Shown here: positions 1 through 7,427 of the stretch, piece after piece
Layout: each line of letters starts with the position of its first letter
Numbering within the stretch: the first letter of the stretch is position 1
NCBI RefSeq assembly: GCF_023072675.1
Contig: NZ_JALLGL010000015.1
Span: forward strand, 1 to 41,447
Direction of reading: 5' to 3'
DNA length: 41,447 bases
From: Streptomyces sp. XM83C
GTDB lineage: Bacteria; Actinomycetota; Actinomycetes; Streptomycetales; Streptomycetaceae
Made by a program: the position numbers and the translations under genes
The notes under the pieces: generated by a model
The model's database searches: none
Seen by the model: only the letters and a program-made list of their open reading frames with translations
What the model was told of the DNA's origin: nothing

Positions 1-276
1 CGGCCAAACTCCACGCCGACAAGGGCTACGACTACGACCACCTGCGGGAATGGCTTCGCGAGCGTCGCATCCGTCACCGCATCGCCCGCAAAGGCATCGA
101 GTCGTCCACGCGGCTCGGCCGACACCGTTGGGTCGTTGAGAGAACGGTCTCCTGGCTGGCCGGATGCCGACGCCTGCACCGCCGCTACGAGCGAAAGGCC
201 GAGCACTTCCTGGCCTTCGTCGGCATCGCCGCAGCCCTCATCAGCTACCGCCGACTCACCAACTGAAACAACGTCT
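1..276 (+). mobile_element. IS5-family insertion sequence, right-hand portion
   Basis: The window opens inside an insertion sequence. The transposase reading frame ends at 266, and the sequence CTGAAACAACGTCT (263-276) overlapping the stop looks like the terminal inverted repeat usual for Streptomyces IS5-group elements, in which the repeat overlaps the last transposase codons. The left end lies outside the window, so the partner repeat and the target duplication cannot be checked. The boundary at 276 is an estimate. Confidence 0.6.
3..266 (+). CDS. IS5-family transposase, C-terminal part (cut by window edge)
   Basis: Eighty-seven codons of open frame run from the window edge to a TGA at 264-266. 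The translation contains ADKGYD, the usual context of the second catalytic aspartate of IS5/IS4 DDE transposases, then RWVVERTVSWL, the context of the catalytic glutamate, followed by the basic, aromatic tail RRLHRRYERKAEHFLAF typical of Streptomyces IS5-group enzymes. The preserved part is intact, with no internal stop or frameshift, so the element may be functional if the part outside the window is complete. It cuts and joins DNA at the element ends. The next gene starts about 450 bp away and is unrelated. Confidence 0.85.
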   Translation, partial: AKLHADKGYDYDHLREWLRERRIRHRIARKGIESSTRLGRHRWVVERTVSWLAGCRRLHRRYERKAEHFLAFVGIAAALISYRRLTN

Positions 277-721
277 AAAGCGAGCCTTGAAGATCCCCGA
301 GCCCCGCGCCCCGGACCGGAGCCGGCGTCCCGCGCCCACGGTCGTCAGCGCGCGCCCCCGGCCACCTCCGCCTGGAGGTGGTTCGTGCCGATCCCGGCGG
401 CCCCGAGGCGGTCCGGCCCGCGGAAGCAGGGCGTGGGGGTCGCCTACGACGCACCCTCCCATCCGGCATCCCGCACCCCGCACCCCGCAGCCAGTGGCGC
501 GCGCGTCCGTCCCGTCGGCGTCGGCATCGCGCCGGGGAGCGCCGCCGGACACCGGACCCGCAGCGTCGTACCCCCACCGCCTCGGCAGCCCTCTCCGCCA
601 GGACCGCCCCGCCGCTTCCGTCGTACCCGACCGGCGAGACCCGCCCGACCGACGGGTCCGACCCGTCCGCCCCGTGAAACTCCCTGCGGACACCCCCGGC
701 CGATGCTGCACACTCCACCCC
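267..721. other. 455-bp stretch with no supported gene
   Basis: Between the insertion sequence and the next gene there are open frames on both strands, but they are rich in Pro, Arg and Ala, resemble no family and run into the neighbouring gene in the wrong frame. No tRNA, clear terminator or ordered repeat was seen. It is probably remnant DNA beside the insertion plus the promoter region of the gene starting at 722. Confidence 0.5.
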
Positions 722-1468
722 ATGGAGACAGCCGAACATCTGGAGATCCTGGACCGGGAAGGCCGGTCCCTGGCCGCTGCCGCCGAGGCGGCCGGCACGG
801 ACGCGAAGGTGCCGACGTGCCCGGGGTGGCAGGTGCGGGATCTGCTGCGGCACACCGGCGCGGTGCACCGCTGGGCGACGGCCTATGTGGCGGAGCGGCA
901 CACCTCGGCCCGGCCGATCGGCGAGGGACCGGCGGAGCTGGACGGGGCGGAGCTGGTGGCCTGGTACCGGGAGAGTCATCGCCTGCTGGTGGAGACGCTG
1001 GCCGCGGCCCCGCCCGACACGGACGCCTGGACGTTCCATCCGGCGCCCCTGCCGTCGCCGTCACCGCTGGCGTTCTGGACGCGGCGGCAGGCGCACGAGA
1101 CAGCCGTCCACCGGTACGACGCGGAGACCGCCCGCGGCGGTGAACCCTCGCCCGTCGGCGCCGAGTTCGCCGCCGACGGCATCGACGAGCTGTTGCGCGG
1201 ATTCCACGCCCGGCCCCGCAGCCGGGTGCGCAGCGCCGAACCGAGGATGCTGCGGGTGCGGGCGACGGACACGGACGCGGTGTGGACGGTACGGCTGTCG
1301 GCGGAGCCCCCCGTCACCACGCTCGGGGGCTCCGGCCCCGCCGACGCCGAACTGGCCGGTCCGGCCGGGCGGTTGTATCTGGCGCTGTGGAACAGGGTGC
1401 CGGTGCCCGAGATCACGGGGGACGCGGCACTGGCCGCACTGTGGCGGGAGACCTCCGCCGTCGTCTGA
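722..1468 (+). CDS. Mycothiol-dependent maleylpyruvate isomerase family protein
   Basis: This 248-residue protein belongs to the maleylpyruvate isomerase / DinB-like superfamily that uses mycothiol, the actinobacterial thiol. It has the N-terminal four-helix metal-binding domain (about 1-145): CPGWQVRDLLRHTGAVHRWA supplies His44 and His49, and HETAVHRYD (125-133) supplies the second conserved metal-binding patch. A smaller C-terminal MDMPI_C-like domain (about 150-248) ends the protein. Length and domain order are normal. The ATG at 722 lacks a convincing Shine-Dalgarno sequence but is the first start that keeps the family N-terminus; the mRNA may be leaderless. Most members of the family have no known substrate, so a specific isomerase activity should not be assumed. 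It stands alone on the plus strand. Confidence 0.85.
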   Translation: METAEHLEILDREGRSLAAAAEAAGTDAKVPTCPGWQVRDLLRHTGAVHRWATAYVAERHTSARPIGEGPAELDGAELVAWYRESHRLLVETLAAAPPDTDAWTFHPAPLPSPSPLAFWTRRQAHETAVHRYDAETARGGEPSPVGAEFAADGIDELLRGFHARPRSRVRSAEPRMLRVRATDTDAVWTVRLSAEPPVTTLGGSGPADAELAGPAGRLYLALWNRVPVPEITGDAALAALWRETSAVV

Positions 1469-1572
1469 CGCGGCGGCGGGACGGGGCAGACGGACACGGC
1501 CGTCGGGCCGCGGCGGGCGGTTCATCTCCGGCAGGCCGATGCCGTCGGTCCGTCAGCATCCGTGAGAGCACC

Positions 1573-1609
1573 GCGCGCTGCACCGGGCGTACCTCGTCGT
1601 GCAGCGCGC
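1573..1609. promoter_or_regulatory. Perfect 11-bp inverted repeat before the broken MFS gene
   Basis: GCGCGCTGCAC at 1573-1583 pairs exactly with GTGCAGCGCGC at 1599-1609 across a 15-nt loop. It lies 12 bp before the ATG of the truncated transporter and 104 bp after the preceding stop codon. It could be a terminator for the upstream gene or an operator/attenuator of the former transporter gene. There is no T-tract, but Streptomyces terminators often lack one. Confidence 0.45.
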
Positions 1610-1621
1610 GTCCCCTCGGGC

Positions 1622-1950
1622 ATGACCTCTCCGCTCACCACCCCCGCGGCCTCTGTGCCGGAGCACCGCTGGAGCCCCCGGCTGTGGGGCACCCTGCTCG
1701 TGCTCTGCGCCGCGATGTTCCTGGACGCGCTGGATGTGCCGATGGTCGGCGTGGCCCTGCCGTCGATCGGCTCCGCTCTGCATCTGTCCACCTCGACACT
1801 TCAGTGGATCGTCAGCGGCTGCATCCTCGGCCACGGCGGTCTCCTCCTGCCGGTCGGCCGCACGGCCGACCTTCTGGGCCGGCGTCAGGTCTTCCTGGCG
1901 GCCCTCGGTGTGTTCGCGCCCCGCCTCGCTGCTGGGCGGCCCCGACCAGG
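1622..1950 (+). pseudogene. MFS transporter (DHA2/EmrB-like), truncated and frameshifted
   Basis: From the ATG at 1622 the translation starts like a 14-TM drug-efflux transporter: the first membrane helix is WGTLLVLCAAMFLDALDVPM, then GVALPSIGSALHLS, TLQWIVSGCILGHGGLLLPVG and the loop motif GRTADLLGRRQVF (motif A, around 1850-1890). Family resemblance stops after FLAALGVF. The next expected residues, ASLLGG, appear only in a different frame (about 1920-1940), so there is a frameshift as well as loss of roughly 400 downstream residues. The original frame stays open until 2635, but that stretch is antisense to the response regulator gene and is not transporter-like. Only about 100 of some 480-520 residues survive, so no transport function is possible. 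Confidence 0.8.
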
Positions 1951-1999
1951 CATCCGGACGGCCGGATCGGTCGGGCGGATCAGCCGCGGGTCGGGGGGT

Positions 2000-2665
2000 T
2001 CAGCCCAGCCAGCCGGGGCGCACCAGGCCCGACTCGTAGGCCAGGACGACCAGTTGGGCCCGGTCGCGGGCGCCCAGCTTCACCATCGCCCGGCTCACGT
2101 GCGTCTTCGCGGTGAGCGGGCTCACCACCAGGCGGCGGGCGATCTCCTCGTTGGACAGGCCGATGCCGACCAGCGCCATCACCTCCCGTTCCCGCTCGGT
2201 GAGCCGCGCGAGCGCGTCCGCCGCGGCCGGTTCCTTGGAGCGGGCCGCGAACTCCGCGATCAGACGGCGCGTCACACCGGGCGAGAGCAGCGCGTCACCG
2301 GCCACCACAGCCCGGACGGCGCGCAGCAGTTCCTCCGGTTCGGTGTCCTTCACCAGGAAGCCGGAGGCGCCGGCCCGGATCGCCTCGAAGACGTACTCGT
2401 CGAGCTCGAACGTGGTCAGCATGACCACGCGCACCCCGTCCAGGGTGTCGTCGCCGGTGATGCGCCGGGTCGCGGCCAGCCCGTCGAGCAGCGGCATCCG
2501 GATGTCCATCAGCACGACGTCCGGGCGCAGTTCACGGGTCATCCGCAGCGCCTCCTCGCCGTCGGCGGCCTCCCCCGCGACCTCGATGTCGGGCTGCGCG
2601 TCCAGCAGGGCGCGGAATCCGGCTCGTACCAGTGACTGGTCGTCGGCGAGCAGTACGCGGATCAC
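2000..2665 (-). CDS. Two-component response regulator, NarL/LuxR type
   Basis: A 221-residue regulator with an N-terminal receiver domain (about 1-120): the acidic pair Asp8-Asp9 in LLADDQ, phosphoacceptor Asp54 in VLMDIRMP, Thr84 in MLTTF and Lys106 in LVKD are all present. A C-terminal LuxR-type HTH (about 150-215) contains LTEREREVMALVGIGLSNEEIA. Length is standard. The GTG start at 2665 overlaps the stop of the upstream kinase gene by 4 bp (GTGA), so the two are translationally coupled and form one system. The phosphorylated form is expected to bind DNA as a dimer. The target is unknown; the truncated MFS gene next door may once have been the controlled gene, since such pairs often sit beside efflux genes. 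Confidence 0.93.
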   Translation of the reverse strand: MIRVLLADDQSLVRAGFRALLDAQPDIEVAGEAADGEEALRMTRELRPDVVLMDIRMPLLDGLAATRRITGDDTLDGVRVVMLTTFELDEYVFEAIRAGASGFLVKDTEPEELLRAVRAVVAGDALLSPGVTRRLIAEFAARSKEPAAADALARLTEREREVMALVGIGLSNEEIARRLVVSPLTAKTHVSRAMVKLGARDRAQLVVLAYESGLVRPGWLG

Positions 2666-3936
2666 CGGCTGTCCTCCTCGGTGTCGAGCGGCAGGACGGC
2701 GAGCACCCGGAAGCCGCCGTCGGGGCGCGGCCCCGCCTCGATCGTGCCACCGAGCGCAACCGCACGCTCCCGCATGCCGGCGAGTCCGTTGCCGCTGCCG
2801 CCCGCGTCGTCGCCGGTCGCGGGCCCGTCGTCGTCCACGGTCAGCCGCAGCGCCCCGGGCGTCTGCTCCAGCCGTACGCGCGCGTGGCGTGAACCGGAGT
2901 GGCGTACGACGTTGGTGAGGGCCTCCTGCACGATGCGGAACGCGGCGAGGTCCGCGCCCGGCGGCAGCTTCGGCGCATGTCCGTCGACCTCGACGGCCAG
3001 TCCGGCGCTCGCCGCCTGCTCCACCAGTTCGGGGAGCCTGTCCAGGCCGGGCGCGGGGGTGCGCGGGGCGGCGCCGGGGGCGCGCAGGGTGTCGAGCACC
3101 TGCCGTACCTCGCCGAGTGCTTCCTTGCTCTTGGCCTTGATGGTGGTCAGTGCCGTGCGTGCCTGTTCGGGGTCGGAGTCGAGCAGGGCGAGTCCGACGC
3201 CCGCCTGGACGTTGATGACGGAGATGCTGTGCGCGAGGACGTCGTGCAGTTCGCGGGCGATCCTCAGGCGTTCCTCGTCGGCGCGCCGCCGGGCCGCCTG
3301 GGCGCGTTCGGCGCGTTCGCGTGCCCACTGTTCGCGGCGGGCGCGGATCAGCTCCGCGACGGCGACGATCGCCACCACCCAGGCGGCGACGGGGAGTTCC
3401 TGGCCCCAGCCGGCCGCCTCGTCCCCGGCCGGCGGCAGCCATCGGTACAGCCAGTGCGCGACCAGCAGGTGCCCGGCCCACAGCAGCCCGACGGCCGACC
3501 AGGCCGCGTAGCGGTGACCGGCGACGACGGCGCTGAAGCAGGCGACTGCGACGGCGACGAACAGGGGCCCGTACGGGTATCCGGCGGCCACGTAGACGAG
3601 GGCCGTGGCGGCGGTGCCGTGGACGACCGCCACCGGATGGCGGTGGCGCCACAGCAGTTGCAGGCAGGCCACGACCAGCAGCGCGCGTCCGAACGGGTCC
3701 AGGGCGGTCCGCTCGCCGTGCTGCTGCTGGGCCGCGAAGTGCGTGCCGAGCAGGACGAGGACGGTGACGGCGGCCGTGGACGGCCAGGGCAGGCGGGCAC
3801 GGCCGGGTGTCGCGTCGCCGTCGCCCGCGCCGGGGCTCCCCTCGTGGTCCCGGCGCTCCCACCACCAGGGCGGCCCGTACCGCCGCCGCGGCGGCCGGCC
3901 CGCTCCGCGTACGCGCTGCTCGTCCATGCCCGCCAC
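2662..3936 (-). CDS. Sensor histidine kinase (HisKA_3 class)
   Basis: A 424-residue membrane kinase, partner of the response regulator downstream. A charged cytoplasmic N-terminus (about 1-52) is followed by roughly five or six hydrophobic segments between residues 53 and 196, then a basic linker. The dimerisation/phosphoacceptor motif RIARELHDVLAHSISV places the phosphorylated histidine at His231. The ATPase domain follows, with EALTNVVRHSG (N box), VDDDGP (G1) and GNGLAGMRERA (G2). All catalytic motifs are intact. There is no extracellular sensor domain, so the signal is probably sensed in or near the membrane. The ATG at 3936 or the one three codons later are both possible. An imperfect repeat GTACT...AGTAC (3987-4004) lies upstream and might be an autoregulatory site, but this is weak. 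Confidence 0.92.
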   Translation of the reverse strand: MAGMDEQRVRGAGRPPRRRYGPPWWWERRDHEGSPGAGDGDATPGRARLPWPSTAAVTVLVLLGTHFAAQQQHGERTALDPFGRALLVVACLQLLWRHRHPVAVVHGTAATALVYVAAGYPYGPLFVAVAVACFSAVVAGHRYAAWSAVGLLWAGHLLVAHWLYRWLPPAGDEAAGWGQELPVAAWVVAIVAVAELIRARREQWARERAERAQAARRRADEERLRIARELHDVLAHSISVINVQAGVGLALLDSDPEQARTALTTIKAKSKEALGEVRQVLDTLRAPGAAPRTPAPGLDRLPELVEQAASAGLAVEVDGHAPKLPPGADLAAFRIVQEALTNVVRHSGSRHARVRLEQTPGALRLTVDDDGPATGDDAGGSGNGLAGMRERAVALGGTIEAGPRPDGGFRVLAVLPLDTEEDSR

Positions 3937-4049
3937 GCTAGACGCCGGGCCGCGCGGGAGGCGTCACCCGCGCGTGGTGGTCACACGTACTCCCGGCGAA
4001 GTACCCGCCCGTGCCGTACGGCACCGGTGCCGGCCGGGTCGGGCGGGGT

Positions 4050-4400
4050 TCAGTGGGCGGCGGGGAGCGCCTCGCGCATGGCGCGGGCCGTGGCGGCGGG
4101 GTCGTACCCGTCGGGGACGCCGGGCACGAACACGATGTCGCTGTCGATGTGCCGGGAACGCAGCGGGGCGATCTCCCGGTAGGCGGGCGAGTCCCACCAG
4201 GCGCGGGCCTCGGCCATGCCGGGGAAGGACATCACCACGACATACCCGGGCCAGCTGCCCTCCATCACCTCGTGCGCGGTCCCGTGGACGAGGAAGCGCC
4301 CGCCGTACGGCTCGAAGGTCGCGGTGATCCGCTCGATGTACTCGGCGACCTCCGGGTGCGGGGTCGTCGGCGCGAGGCGGGCGATGGCGTAGGCGGTCAT
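4050..4400 (-). CDS. DUF1330 family protein
   Basis: A 116-residue soluble protein with the ferredoxin-like DUF1330 (dimeric alpha-beta barrel) pattern: a first strand YAIARLAPTTPHPEVAEYI, then ITATFEPYGGRFLVHG, and the segment VVMSFPGMAEARAWWDSPAYREIAPLR, which matches the family signature of a phenylalanine-rich strand followed by a W-S-Y-Q/R helix. The C-terminal tail is slightly longer than in the usual 95-100 residue members. The ATG at 4400 is preceded by a good AGGAGGAC ribosome-binding site. Members are small cytosolic proteins of unknown activity. It lies between the two-component system and the TetR gene on the same strand, with gaps too large to call an operon. Confidence 0.85.
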   Translation of the reverse strand: MTAYAIARLAPTTPHPEVAEYIERITATFEPYGGRFLVHGTAHEVMEGSWPGYVVVMSFPGMAEARAWWDSPAYREIAPLRSRHIDSDIVFVPGVPDGYDPAATARAMREALPAAH

Positions 4401-4560
4401 GGGTGTCCTCCTGGTCGGTGGTACCGCTGCTGACACGGTGATCGTGGCATCGCGGCAGCGGGCGGGTCGATGACCTCGGAGGTAAGGCGCAGGCCCGGCG
4501 GCACGATCCGGCGAGGGACGGCACGGGACGCCCGGGTACGGCGGTGCGGCGGGCGCCCGG

Positions 4561-5271
4561 TCAGGTGTCCTCGCCGGTCAGCCCGGCCGCTCTGCCGAGC
4601 CGTACCGCCGCGTGCCGAAAGAACTCCTCGCGGGCCTCCACGACCCGTTCGAACTGTCCGAACAGCTCGAAGCCGACCAGGCCGAACAGCTGGGCCCAGG
4701 CGGCGATCAGCGACGGCATCGCGGCGGGCGGCAGCCCGGGGGCGAGGTCGGCGGCCATCCGGTCGGCCTCCGGCGCCAGTTCGGGCGGCAGGGGCGGGGC
4801 GGTCAGCTCGCCCCGCTCGTGCGCGTCGCGTGCCACGCCGAGCAGCAGCAGACCGACGCGGGAGGCGGCCGGGACGGTGGCGTCGGGGGCGCTGTAGCCG
4901 GGGACCGGGGTGCCGTAGATCAGGGCGTACTCGTGCGGGTGGGCCAGCGCCCAGTGCCGTACCGCCTCGCAGACCGCCGTCCAGCGGCGCAGCGACGCGG
5001 CGTCGGCGACCCTGGCGTGCGCGGTCTCGGCCGCCTCGCCGAGGGAGTCGTAGGCGTCGGTGATGAGGGCGGTCAGCAGGTCGTCGCGGCTCGGGAAGTA
5101 GCGGTAGAGCGCCGAGGAGACCATGCCGAGTTCACGGGCGACGGCGCGCAGCGACAGCCGGGCGGCGCCCTCGGCGGCGAGCTGCCGGCGGGCGGCGTCC
5201 TTGATGGCGGCGGTGACTTCGGTACGGGCGCGGGCGCGGGCGCCGAGGGGGGCCGACGGGGAGCTGGTCAT
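4561..5271 (-). CDS. TetR/AcrR family transcriptional regulator
   Basis: A 236-residue repressor-type protein. The N-terminal HTH is clear: VTAAIKDAARRQLAAEG, then LSLRAVARELGMVSSALYRYFPSRDDLLTALI with the usual Y-x-Y-F recognition-helix end. The C-terminal domain (about 90-236) resembles the WHG/TetR_C ligand and dimer domain, with HPHEYALIYGTPVPGYSAP. Two starts are possible, 5277 (MPM) and 5271; neither has an obvious Shine-Dalgarno, and 5271 is chosen for typical N-terminal spacing. It is transcribed away from the nitroreductase at 5420. The 148 bp between them hold four copies of a 6-1-6 palindrome, so it most likely represses itself and the nitroreductase. Confidence 0.9.
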   Translation of the reverse strand: MTSSPSAPLGARARARTEVTAAIKDAARRQLAAEGAARLSLRAVARELGMVSSALYRYFPSRDDLLTALITDAYDSLGEAAETAHARVADAASLRRWTAVCEAVRHWALAHPHEYALIYGTPVPGYSAPDATVPAASRVGLLLLGVARDAHERGELTAPPLPPELAPEADRMAADLAPGLPPAAMPSLIAAWAQLFGLVGFELFGQFERVVEAREEFFRHAAVRLGRAAGLTGEDT

Positions 5272-5294
5272 GGGCATCAGTCTGCCATGGATTG

Positions 5295-5307
5295 AGAGCA
5301 GTGCACA
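5295..5307. promoter_or_regulatory. Operator-like box 1 (AGAGCA-N-TGCACA)
   Basis: AGAGCAGTGCACA, a half-degenerate copy of the AGAGCA-N-TGCTCT palindrome found four times between the TetR and nitroreductase genes. It starts exactly 19 bp before box 2, close to two helical turns, and lies nearest to the TetR start codon. Confidence 0.6.
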
Positions 5308-5313
5308 CAAGAG

Positions 5314-5326
5314 AGAGCACTGCTCT
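5314..5326. promoter_or_regulatory. Operator-like box 2, perfect palindrome
   Basis: AGAGCACTGCTCT is a perfect 6-1-6 palindrome and the best copy of the four. A related AGAGCATGCACA sits at 5341-5352. It is the likely high-affinity site for the adjacent TetR protein. Confidence 0.7.
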
Positions 5327-5364
5327 TGCGAAGGGCGCACAGAGCATGCACACTGGAGGTGTCG

Positions 5365-5396
5365 AGAGCACTGCTCACAGAAGAGAGCAGCGCTCA
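5365..5396. promoter_or_regulatory. Operator-like boxes 3 and 4, 19 bp apart
   Basis: AGAGCACTGCTCA (5365-5377) and AGAGCAGCGCTCA (5384-5396) are the third and fourth copies. Their starts are again 19 bp apart, mirroring boxes 1 and 2. They lie 24-55 bp before the nitroreductase ATG, where a bound repressor would cover its promoter or transcription start. Confidence 0.65.
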
Positions 5397-5419
5397 CCCG
5401 ATTGTCTCAGGGGGCCACC

Positions 5420-5944
5420 ATGTCCACGACCACGACCGCCACCACCGCGCCGGCGCCGTCCACCGGCACCGCGTCCGCACAGCCCGCACCGGCCCGGTCC
5501 ACGCACGTCCGCAAGCCCGGCTTCATCACCGTCCGGGTCATGAACCCCTTCGTCGCATGGCTGACCCGCCGCGGCATCAGCGTCTGGGGCTCCCGTGTGC
5601 TGGCCGTGCGCGGCCGCAAGAGCGGCGCGTGGCGCACCACGCCGGTCAATGTCCTCACCCTCGACGGCGAGCGCTACCTCGTCGCCCCGCGCGGCCACGT
5701 CCAGTGGACGCACAACATGCGCGCGGCCGGCGGCGGCCGGCTGCTGCTCGGCAAGCACGTCGAGGAGTTCACCGCCGCCGAGGTCGCCGACGACGACAAG
5801 CCCGCGGTGCTGCGCGCCTATCTGAAGCGGTGGAAGGCCGAGGTCGGCGTGTTCTTCGACGAGGTCGGCCCTGACTCGTCCGACGACGACCTGCGCCGCA
5901 TCGCCCCGGACCACCCGGTGTTCCGGATCACGTCGGCGGGCTGA
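5420..5944 (+). CDS. Nitroreductase/deazaflavin-dependent oxidoreductase family protein
   Basis: A 174-residue protein of the DDN-like split-beta-barrel family, which in actinobacteria binds coenzyme F420 (sometimes FMN or another cofactor). The family core is visible: NPFVAWLTRRGISVWGSRVLAVRGRKSGAWRTTPVNVL, then GERYLVAPRGHVQWTHNMRAAGGGRL with the conserved G-x-x-x-W-x-x-N-x-R-A signature, and a C-terminal DHPVFRI. The first 30 residues are Thr/Ala/Pro-rich and probably disordered. The ATG at 5420 follows CAGGGGG, a usable ribosome-binding site. It is divergent from a TetR gene with four operator-like boxes between them, so it is probably induced by the TetR ligand, perhaps a quinone, nitro compound or other electrophile. 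The physiological substrate cannot be read from sequence. Confidence 0.88.
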   Translation: MSTTTTATTAPAPSTGTASAQPAPARSTHVRKPGFITVRVMNPFVAWLTRRGISVWGSRVLAVRGRKSGAWRTTPVNVLTLDGERYLVAPRGHVQWTHNMRAAGGGRLLLGKHVEEFTAAEVADDDKPAVLRAYLKRWKAEVGVFFDEVGPDSSDDDLRRIAPDHPVFRITSAG

Positions 5945-5979
5945 GGGGCCGGTGCTCCGGCCCCCGCCCGTGCCGTGGC

Positions 5980-7212
5980 TCAGTCCTCGGACCCGTCCGG
6001 CTCCGGGCGGCGGTCCAGCAGCATCAGGGCGCGCTGCGCGATCGGCCGGGTGCGGACCAGCTCGCCCAGCGACGTGGCGCCGCGCGTTATGTCCATGAAC
6101 GCCTTCCACGCCGGCCGGAACCCGGTCAGCGCCGCGTGGAACACACCCGGGCGCCGCTCGAACGCGGCCAGCAGCCGCTTGCCGACGGCCATCTCCACGC
6201 CCAGGCCGGCCTTCACGGCGAACGCGTAGTTGAGGGCCTGACGCCGCGTGTCCACCGCGTCGTGCGCCTCCGCGATGCGCACCGCCCACTCCCCCGCGAG
6301 CCGGCCCGACCTGAGCGCGAACGAGATGCCCTCACGGGTCCACGGCTCCAGCAGACCGGCAGCGTCCCCGCACACCAGCACCCGGCCGCGCGACAGCGGC
6401 GAGTCGTCGGCGCGGCAGCGCGTCAGATGTCCCGAGGAGATGCTCGGTTCGAACCCGGCGAGGCCGAGCCGGCCGATGAAGTCCTCCAGATACCGCTTGG
6501 TCGCGGCGCCCTCGCCGCGCCGCGAGATGACACCGACGGTGAGCGTGTCGCCCTTGGGGAACACCCAGCCGTACGAGCCCGGCATCGGCCCCCAGTCGAT
6601 CAGGACGCGGCCCTTCCAGTCCTCGGCGACGGTCTCCGGCACCGGGATCTCCGCCTCCAGACCCAGGTCCACCTGGTCGAGCTTGACGCCGACGTGCGCC
6701 CCTATGCGGCTGGCGCTGCCGTCGGCGCCGACGACCGCGCGGGCCAGCACGGTCTCGCCGCCCTGCAACACCACGGCGACCGTACGGCGGTCGGGCACCG
6801 CCGAGCCGTGCTGCTCGACCCGCTGCACCGTCGCACCGGTGCGCAGCTCGGCGCCCGCCTTCTGGGCGTGCTCCACCAGCTGCTGGTCGAACTCCGGCCG
6901 GTTGATCAGGCCGAACAGCATCTGCTTGGAGCGGCGCGTGCGGGCGAAACGGCCGTTGTGCGAGAACGTCACCGCGTGCACACGGTCCCGCAGCGGCAGA
7001 TCGAAACCGGGCGGCAGCGCGTCACGGGACGGGCCGATGATGCCGCCGCCGCACGTCTTGTAGCGCGGCAGCTCCGCCTTCTCCAGCAGCAGAACGCGCC
7101 GCCCCGCCACCGCGGCCGCGTAGGCGGCCGATGCCCCGGCGGGTCCCGCGCCCACCACGACGACGTCCCACACCTGCCGCACGTCGTCCGCCGAAGAGTT
7201 CTCGCTGCTCAC
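5980..7212 (-). CDS. Geranylgeranyl reductase family FAD-dependent oxidoreductase
   Basis: A 410-residue flavoprotein. The N-terminal Rossmann motif is VVVVGAGPAGASAAYAAA (about 17-34), followed by the family-specific PRYKTCGGGI with Cys54 and triple glycine, as in geranylgeranyl reductases acting on isoprenoid double bonds. The second FAD motif GDAAGLLEPWTREGISFALRSG lies near residue 280. Length is right for the TIGR02032-type family. In actinomycetes such enzymes reduce isoprenoid chains of menaquinones or lipids, and close paralogues serve in natural-product pathways, so the exact substrate is uncertain. The start is GTG at 7212. The gene is convergent with the nitroreductase (35-bp gap) and divergent from the dipeptidase. 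No isoprenoid synthase is adjacent. Confidence 0.87.
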   Translation of the reverse strand: MSSENSSADDVRQVWDVVVVGAGPAGASAAYAAAVAGRRVLLLEKAELPRYKTCGGGIIGPSRDALPPGFDLPLRDRVHAVTFSHNGRFARTRRSKQMLFGLINRPEFDQQLVEHAQKAGAELRTGATVQRVEQHGSAVPDRRTVAVVLQGGETVLARAVVGADGSASRIGAHVGVKLDQVDLGLEAEIPVPETVAEDWKGRVLIDWGPMPGSYGWVFPKGDTLTVGVISRRGEGAATKRYLEDFIGRLGLAGFEPSISSGHLTRCRADDSPLSRGRVLVCGDAAGLLEPWTREGISFALRSGRLAGEWAVRIAEAHDAVDTRRQALNYAFAVKAGLGVEMAVGKRLLAAFERRPGVFHAALTGFRPAWKAFMDITRGATSLGELVRTRPIAQRALMLLDRRPEPDGSED

Positions 7213-7427
7213 GATGGTCTACCGCTCCCGATCAAGCCGCTGCCGCTGCTGTCGACCGCATCCTACGGCGGAGATCGCGGACTCCCGTCGACCGAGGCCG
7301 GAAGGGGGATGCGACCCGCGCCGCGGGACGGGCGTACGCTCACACGGTCAACCGTTGGCAGATGAACGCACAAGACGTACGCACACGTACACGCCAGTAC
7401 AACGTCGCACCCACAAGGAGCGTGCCC

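Noticed and set aside
1562..2635. Extension of the MFS frame through the response regulator region
   Set aside because: After about 1920 the sequence is no longer transporter-like and is antisense to a real gene.
2000..3865. A 621-residue frame covering the response regulator and part of the kinase
   Set aside because: Only its last 221 residues are regulator-like; the rest is an Arg/Pro-rich off-frame reading of the kinase gene. The GTG at 2665 is the true start.
6440..6460. tRNA-like GGTTCGAACCC
   Set aside because: It is inside the flavoprotein gene in a well-conserved coding frame, and no acceptor or anticodon stems surround it.
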